Shown piece after piece: positions 58,713-64,000 of a DNA stretch of 64,000 bases (the stretch's first letter is position 1; the number at the start of each line of letters is the position of its first letter). Below the pieces are notes generated by a model. That model ran no database searches and was not told where the DNA came from. It worked only from the letters and a program-made list of their open reading frames with translations. Source of the DNA: Hedera helix (taxonomy: Eukaryota; Streptophyta; Magnoliopsida; Apiales; Araliaceae); assembly GCA_947179155.2 (NCBI GenBank), contig OX359267.1, positions 39,634,292-39,698,291 of the forward strand, written 5' to 3'. The position numbers were made by a program, and so were the translations under genes.

Positions 58713-59822
58713 AAAACATATCTCAAACTAATTTTTGTTTGTCCCTATATATATCTCTCCATTTTCTCTAATAAATATTATAAAATATAAGATTGTGAGA
58801 AGAAATCAAGTTTCGAGGTCATATTTGTCAAGTCATAAAGTCCAGTCCGTGGCGAGCAGCTTGGTCTACTACGTGCCCAACTAGTTGCTCGTAAATTGAG
58901 TAGTCATTTTTAATGTACAATTTATACATGTTTTATACATATATATATTATTTCAATTGAATAAAATAAAAATTATTCACAAATATATTTCTATTTCACA
59001 ATTCATTAAAGTAATAAATGTTATTGTACTGTCTATCGAAAAAAAATAAGAGACAGCAGAATGCTCATTGTTTAAAGAAAAAAAAACAAGTTGACCATCC
59101 ATGAATAAATAGTAGGACTTATGGAAATCATTATAAGCAATTATGTATCTATTAATTTTTTAAAGTGGGTCAAGGGAGTGCAAATTTATTATAAATTTAT
59201 ATGATTAGAGGACTAGTTGAGCCAAAGCAGCCACTTAGCAACATCCCCAAGTCGTCCATCTGATCAAGTCGTCCATTCGACTTGGTCAGATGACTAATCG
59301 TTGACTGGTCGACAATTTAATAACTATATTTGTGGCGACGTGATTATAATATTATTATTATTATTATTATTTTGTGGATAGGATACCAGAACCTTGAATG
59401 GCAAATCATATTGGAATACCTTGATTGTTGCATATATCAGTAGTTTTGACACAAGTAAGAGTGTAAACGAATCGAGTCGAGCCGAATATTAAATTGTTCA
59501 GATTTAGTTTATAAAATTTATAGAGTATGAAATAAAGTTTGATTGAGATTTGTTTAGCTATTGAGTCGGATACGATCTCGAATCGAAATTGAGCAATTTG
59601 AACTTTTCGAAAGAAGATGATCTGAATATCAATAGAAAATTATAATTTGAACAGATTTAAGTAATTTATTAAATTTTAAATTTTATTCGTATTTGAATCG
59701 TTTATATTTTGAATCGAGCTCGAATTGAATTTTTAGTTAAACAAATGCGAATCGAGTCCGAACCGATCGGTTCATTTTACGCCCTTTTAGACACAAGTAG
59801 CTGGCACTTGGCAAGCATATAC

Positions 59823-61364
59823 TGTTAGGGTTTCGACATAGTGAAAGCAGCGGAATTTAAAATTTTTCTGAAACCCTAAGACAGGATCCAAGCGAAAACA
59901 GATTAATCAGAGGTTTAGATTATTTTACCGATTATCTGAGATGGACAGGAGACGATGGAATTCTGGAACGGCTTCGAATCTTCAACGCAATACAGCGACT
60001 GCGTCTCTACGGTATCCACACGAACGTTCCGCGAACCGTCACACGATCTGCAGCGAAAGGGATCTGCGGTACTAGCCACCAAGATCAGGATTTTTGAAGT
60101 ATTTTTCTCTCTAGACTCTTTCTGAAAGCGGCTAGGGTTTTTCGTTTTTTTTCCTTACGTAACTTTTAGACTACTGATATATCATATATATAGTAGTTAA
60201 TAAGAATTAACTAAAACCTAAAATAAATAGAAAAATAAAATCTGAATTTATATATATTATATTTTAATTAAGTCTTACTTAATTAATATACATATATACA
60301 AATTATCCCATTAATTTAAATTCGTAATTTTTAAATACTATCAATCATATTGACATATTTAAAATACTTACAATTTAAATTAATTCCCTTTTAATTACGT
60401 TCTAAATGTGTGACCCTATAGGTTATTATTATGTTGCTAATAATTTCAAAATTATATTATAAAATTATAAACAATGAGCGGCATCTAATAATGCATCACT
60501 GCTACCTAAATAATAATAAGATCGGTGATTCGATACAACCTTTTCGTGACCAATGTTTCAATGTAATTTAATCATTTTAACCTTATATCCTAGATTAAAC
60601 TCGAGGCATGGAATGTGTCATACTCTTCATAATTTAATCTGAATTTTCTTGATCAATGAGTAGACTATATGAAACAAATCAATATTTGAGCATGACCATG
60701 CATTTCATAGTCCTACTCAATCAAGAGGCCTATAGATATCACCCCTAATATATAAGAGGGTTAAATTCCATCTAGATCACTCATATTCCTCACACGATTC
60801 ATGATGTACCAAATAATCACCTTTATTGTCCACCCTATTAAAGGTGACATTTGATGATATCAAAGTATACAAATTCTCGTGTAATAATATAGTGACTTCA
60901 GGTCGGAGGATCATTACATCATTGTCACTATAAGTATTTCTTATGACACTTTGCATAATGCTCCATGTAGAATTCTCATGGTGGGTCAGTCCAGTACATT
61001 GTTCTCTAACATGTACCTATGCATTGACTTAAATATCTCATATATTTATGACCAATGAGATTTGGCCATCAGTCAATCCACATACTAGTCTCAATGCATC
61101 ATTGTTGTCCCATTAACAATGATGCTCGACTAGAGACATTTAAGAGCAATGATACTAATTATAATTATATAATCTCATGTTCAAGTTACATACTTAAAGC
61201 TATATAATTCGTATCATTATTCTAAGGGGTTTTATTATGTTAACATTTATATAACGCAGTAAATGAAATCATAATAAAATAATCAATTTATTCAATCAAA
61301 TATAATATCAAAAATGTTAAGCAATTACATCAAATAATTAGCCTATAGAGCATAAACTCTAACA
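59823..61364 (-). mobile_element. Solo Copia-like LTR (1542 bp)
   Basis: Begins TGTTAGGGTTTCGACATAG and ends AAACTCTAACA. The 5-bp duplication TATAC is at 59818-59822 and 61365-61369. Read on the minus strand it starts TGTTAGAGTTTATG and ends with CGCTGCTTTCACTATG-type sequence, as in some plant Copia LTRs. No internal domain follows. Confidence 0.85.
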
Positions 61365-62930
61365 TATACATACATGTTTAATTTTTACAAGCGAATGAAG
61401 AGTCAAAGATGCTTCTTTTCACATACCTACCCTCCCCACGCCACGCCACCCCACGTTACACTTACCCTTTTTCTTCAGGGAAAATCATTAGTATCTATGG
61501 TCTAAATATTGAGGTTTGATTATTGGATTCAAGCCGGTTGATTTCCAGTATTTAGCTCAAGCCTTGATTACTGGTTTCGTTGTTAGCTATCGGAAATGCG
61601 ACGGTCTTTTTTATGACTTGATGGCATCTATGGTGGTCATAGGCAGATAAATTTTACTGTATGTTTTTATTACGTTTGAGGGGGATTAGTAAGCAAGTTA
61701 GTATTTAGATTTAATTTCTAAAGAATTAAATTAGAAAAATTGGAATATATAACTTCTACTCCCTTGTTCCAAGTCTAGACTAGGAAAGCAGCAGGAAACA
61801 AAAGGAGATAGATATGGTGGAACAAATGAAGAGAAAACAAGTTCATCTATCTTTCTCTCTTTAGCAAGCAACTAGCGGACAGGGCAATTGCTCTGCCACG
61901 GCTTCGTACCCTCTTTCTTGGAGTACATCTCTATCCTCTGTTATTTTTTAAACACTTAGAAGTGCCAAACTGAGTTGACTCCAAGTAAACGCCCTTGTCT
62001 TTACTTATTAAATTCTGCATACAACTATAATGAGATTTGGAAACAAGTGTCTGTCTTTTAAAATTTTAAAAGGGCTGTTATTTTCATATTATTTAATGTT
62101 CATATTCAAATGGGTGTGCTGTGCACCAAGTTCTTGCATATGTGTAGGTTTTGGGCCTTTTGGCTCAGCATCTTGGAAACTACTTATAATCTTTATTTTT
62201 GGTTTGGTTTGGTTTATCCTTCTGATTTTTTTATAGTTTGGCCTGCTGCACCTGCATTATTTATTAGTTTAGGTATATGTACATGAAAGTAGAATTCTTG
62301 AAAGGAATTTAAAACAGTACATAGAAATTATTTATAGCATAATAAGGTCCAATGCGATACCTCCATAATATTTTTTTGAATCATTTAATTCTACCATAAG
62401 TTCACTCAAAAAGTTATAATGGAGAATATTAATAATAGTAATTTGAATCTTTATATATCTATTCAAATATCTCATATGTTATTATGTAAGACTGAGATGT
62501 TACAAACTACTCTATTTAAATACTTGACGTCCCCATCAGGTCAAATATATAATCACACAAAACTTAAAAATTGTCTCTCGATTGTGAAAAAATACGGGCA
62601 GCTTATCAAACCTGCCGATTAGACATAATAATATGATTTGTAAATATTTATAATTTTAAGAGCATTTTTCCTCCCCATCGGCAAAGAATATTCATTTTCT
62701 ATCTATAATTGTTGTATTTTACCACCGTTTCTATCACTCCTCTTAGTCGGCGGAATAAACTCGAGGATATACAATTTTATGAATAATTGTTGTTGTATCG
62801 CTTTTCATTCAATATCCTATGAATTGGTCATAAATAATAATTTTTGCAGTTACGTATTTTGATTCTTTGAGATTTCATCAGCTCAAGTCAACAGAAACCA
62901 AGCCTATTTTATCACTCAGAGCACAAAAAC

Positions 62931-62974
<44 letters not shown>
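62931..62974. repeat. Compound (AT)n(AG)n microsatellite
   Basis: About 11 AT units followed by about 10 AG units. Confidence 0.9.
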
Positions 62975-63207
62975 GTAACGCATCCATAGTAAACAGTTGT
63001 TGTCAATATAGTGTCGCTAAAGACTTTAGTGGCAGCAAAAAAGAATAAAAAATTAACGTTTGCCGCTAAAACCTCTAGCGTACGGCGTTAAAAAATTTTT
63101 TTGGTCTGCCGCTAGAACTTATAGCGGCAAACAATTTAACAAACAAATTATCTCTTATTTTAATTGTTGAAACAGTACTCTTGGTGTACATTTAAAGTGA
63201 ATGCGCC

Positions 63208-63210
<3 letters not shown>

Positions 63211-63262
<52 letters not shown>
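63211..63262. repeat. (AT)n microsatellite
   Basis: About 26 uninterrupted AT units. Confidence 0.95.
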
Positions 63263-63264
<2 letters not shown>

Positions 63265-63659
63265 TGGAGAAAACTCGACAGACATATAATTCAGAAACTT
63301 CCCCTTCCCAATTCTAAATATAAAAAAATATGCAAAGTTTATATTTAAATGGTGTTAGGCATCGAAGGTGTAAGCATGTGATGAATCTAGGTTTGGGACA
63401 TTAGATGTCGGCAGGGCATGTGGGAAATCATGTTGTTGTCATTTTCACATTATTAATTACAGGAATGGGGGCCTCGGTCTCTTTCTTTTGATCATTTCCA
63501 CTCTTTTAGCTTGGTTTTCTTCCTTCATTTCCTGCAAAAGTCATGCCTTTGGCCGCACAAAAACTGCACCAAGCCACACGTTCCATCTTATCAACGTAGA
63601 AAAGAGATGGATCATTATTATTTTATTTAGAATGATTCAATTCTAAATACATTTTATCT

Positions 63660-64000
63660 TACAATTGGTAGGGGAAGAAAATTTGGGAAATCTCGAGAAA
63701 ATTTACTTTTTTGCATGTAGCGCCTTCGTTAAGCAAAGCAATATGGAGAAGGGAATTAGGGAAAAATCTAAAGAAAATTTACCTTTTTGAAGTAGCGCGT
63801 TAATTAATTTTAAAATCTTCTATTGAAGAAAGTTAATTCTAAAATCTTATGCTGAAGAATAAACTTGAATCTGTGGAAGAATCTAGAAGAAACTTACCTT
63901 TTTCATATAATGTACCTTCTAACTTTTGCAGAAGGGATAAATTCGAACATGTACACCTAGATAAAATTTATCTTTTTTACGTAACGCATAGGTTAATTCT
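63660..64000. repeat. Degenerate ~100-bp tandem repeat
   Basis: The phrase AGAAAATTTACCTTTTTGAA with a following GTAGCGC/GTAACGC recurs with variation at about 63696, 63772, 63890 and 63964. The array probably continues past the right edge. Confidence 0.5.

Larger units (their letters stand above)
55619..59817. other. Intergenic, no gene supported
   Basis: After the RPS27 3' flank, several short frames (56552, 56755, 57252) show no recognisable domain. It contains a direct repeat at 57097-57230 and a MITE at 58520-58712. CGAGTCGAG-type repeats at 59470-59770 may be a decayed transposon. Confidence 0.5.
61370..64000. other. Right-end intergenic DNA
   Basis: No gene supported. It contains microsatellites (62931-62974 and 63211-63262), a stretch with alternating GCCGCTAAA/TAGCGGCA motifs (63005-63140) that resembles CACTA subterminal repeats but lacks termini, and degenerate repeats at 63660-64000. 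The short frames at 62030 and 62419 show no recognisable features. Confidence 0.5.

Overview
The window looks like nuclear DNA of a flowering plant, most likely a eudicot. It is AT-rich, genes are split by GT-AG introns, and the recognisable proteins are plant ones: a chloroplast-targeted histidine-biosynthesis enzyme (HISN2), cytosolic ribosomal protein S27, and a zinc-knuckle/GRF-finger protein. Much of the rest is mobile DNA of typical plant families: Ty3/Gypsy and Copia LTRs, CACTA, Mutator-like and hAT elements, and MITEs. I cannot name the species. Nothing indicates organelle or bacterial DNA, and I saw no tRNA, rRNA or CRISPR.

Layout. 1-8473 is repeat-derived: decayed Gypsy LTR sequence with a primer-binding site, an inverted duplication of a glycine-rich zinc-knuckle gene, a CACTA remnant and a Copia-like LTR remnant. 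8474-14537 is a complete 6.06-kb CACTA transposon with matching termini and a 3-bp target duplication; it carries captured exons of a phosphatidylserine decarboxylase gene, spliceable in frame to a foreign 3' tail. 15045-22640 is a tandem family of small secreted cysteine-rich proteins: two open genes (one extended by a proline-rich repeat) followed by three pseudogenes, four of the five copies sharing a promoter block. 22998-26137 is HISN2 on the minus strand.

27471-33450 (minus strand) is a broken composite of an RRM protein (LIF2/hnRNP-Q type), a coiled-coil segment and an ATAD5/ELG1-like clamp-unloader ATPase, interrupted in coding sequence by three hAT-type elements with clear 8-bp target duplications. 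34372-37235 is a solo Gypsy LTR. 38919-42221 is an intact five-exon gene for a CCHC plus double GRF-finger coiled-coil protein. It lies about 360 bp from a 7.1-kb Mutator-like element (42579-49709) with ~215-bp terminal inverted repeats. That element carries its own small GRF-finger gene and a mutated MuDR transposase split by a second solo LTR.

50270-50560 is a 3' duplicate pseudogene of RPS27 and 55004-55618 is the intact RPS27 gene. Two more hAT-like elements lie at 52327-52760 and 53163-54119. The right end holds a solo Copia-like LTR (59823-61364), small MITEs, microsatellites and no supportable gene.

Genes that look functional: HISN2, RPS27, the GRF-finger gene at 38919, and the two cysteine-rich secreted proteins; probably also the small GRF gene inside the Mutator-like element. 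They do not form one pathway. The main themes are gene capture by transposons, nested insertion, and birth and death of a local secreted-peptide family. All calls come from reading the sequence by eye; no database search was run.
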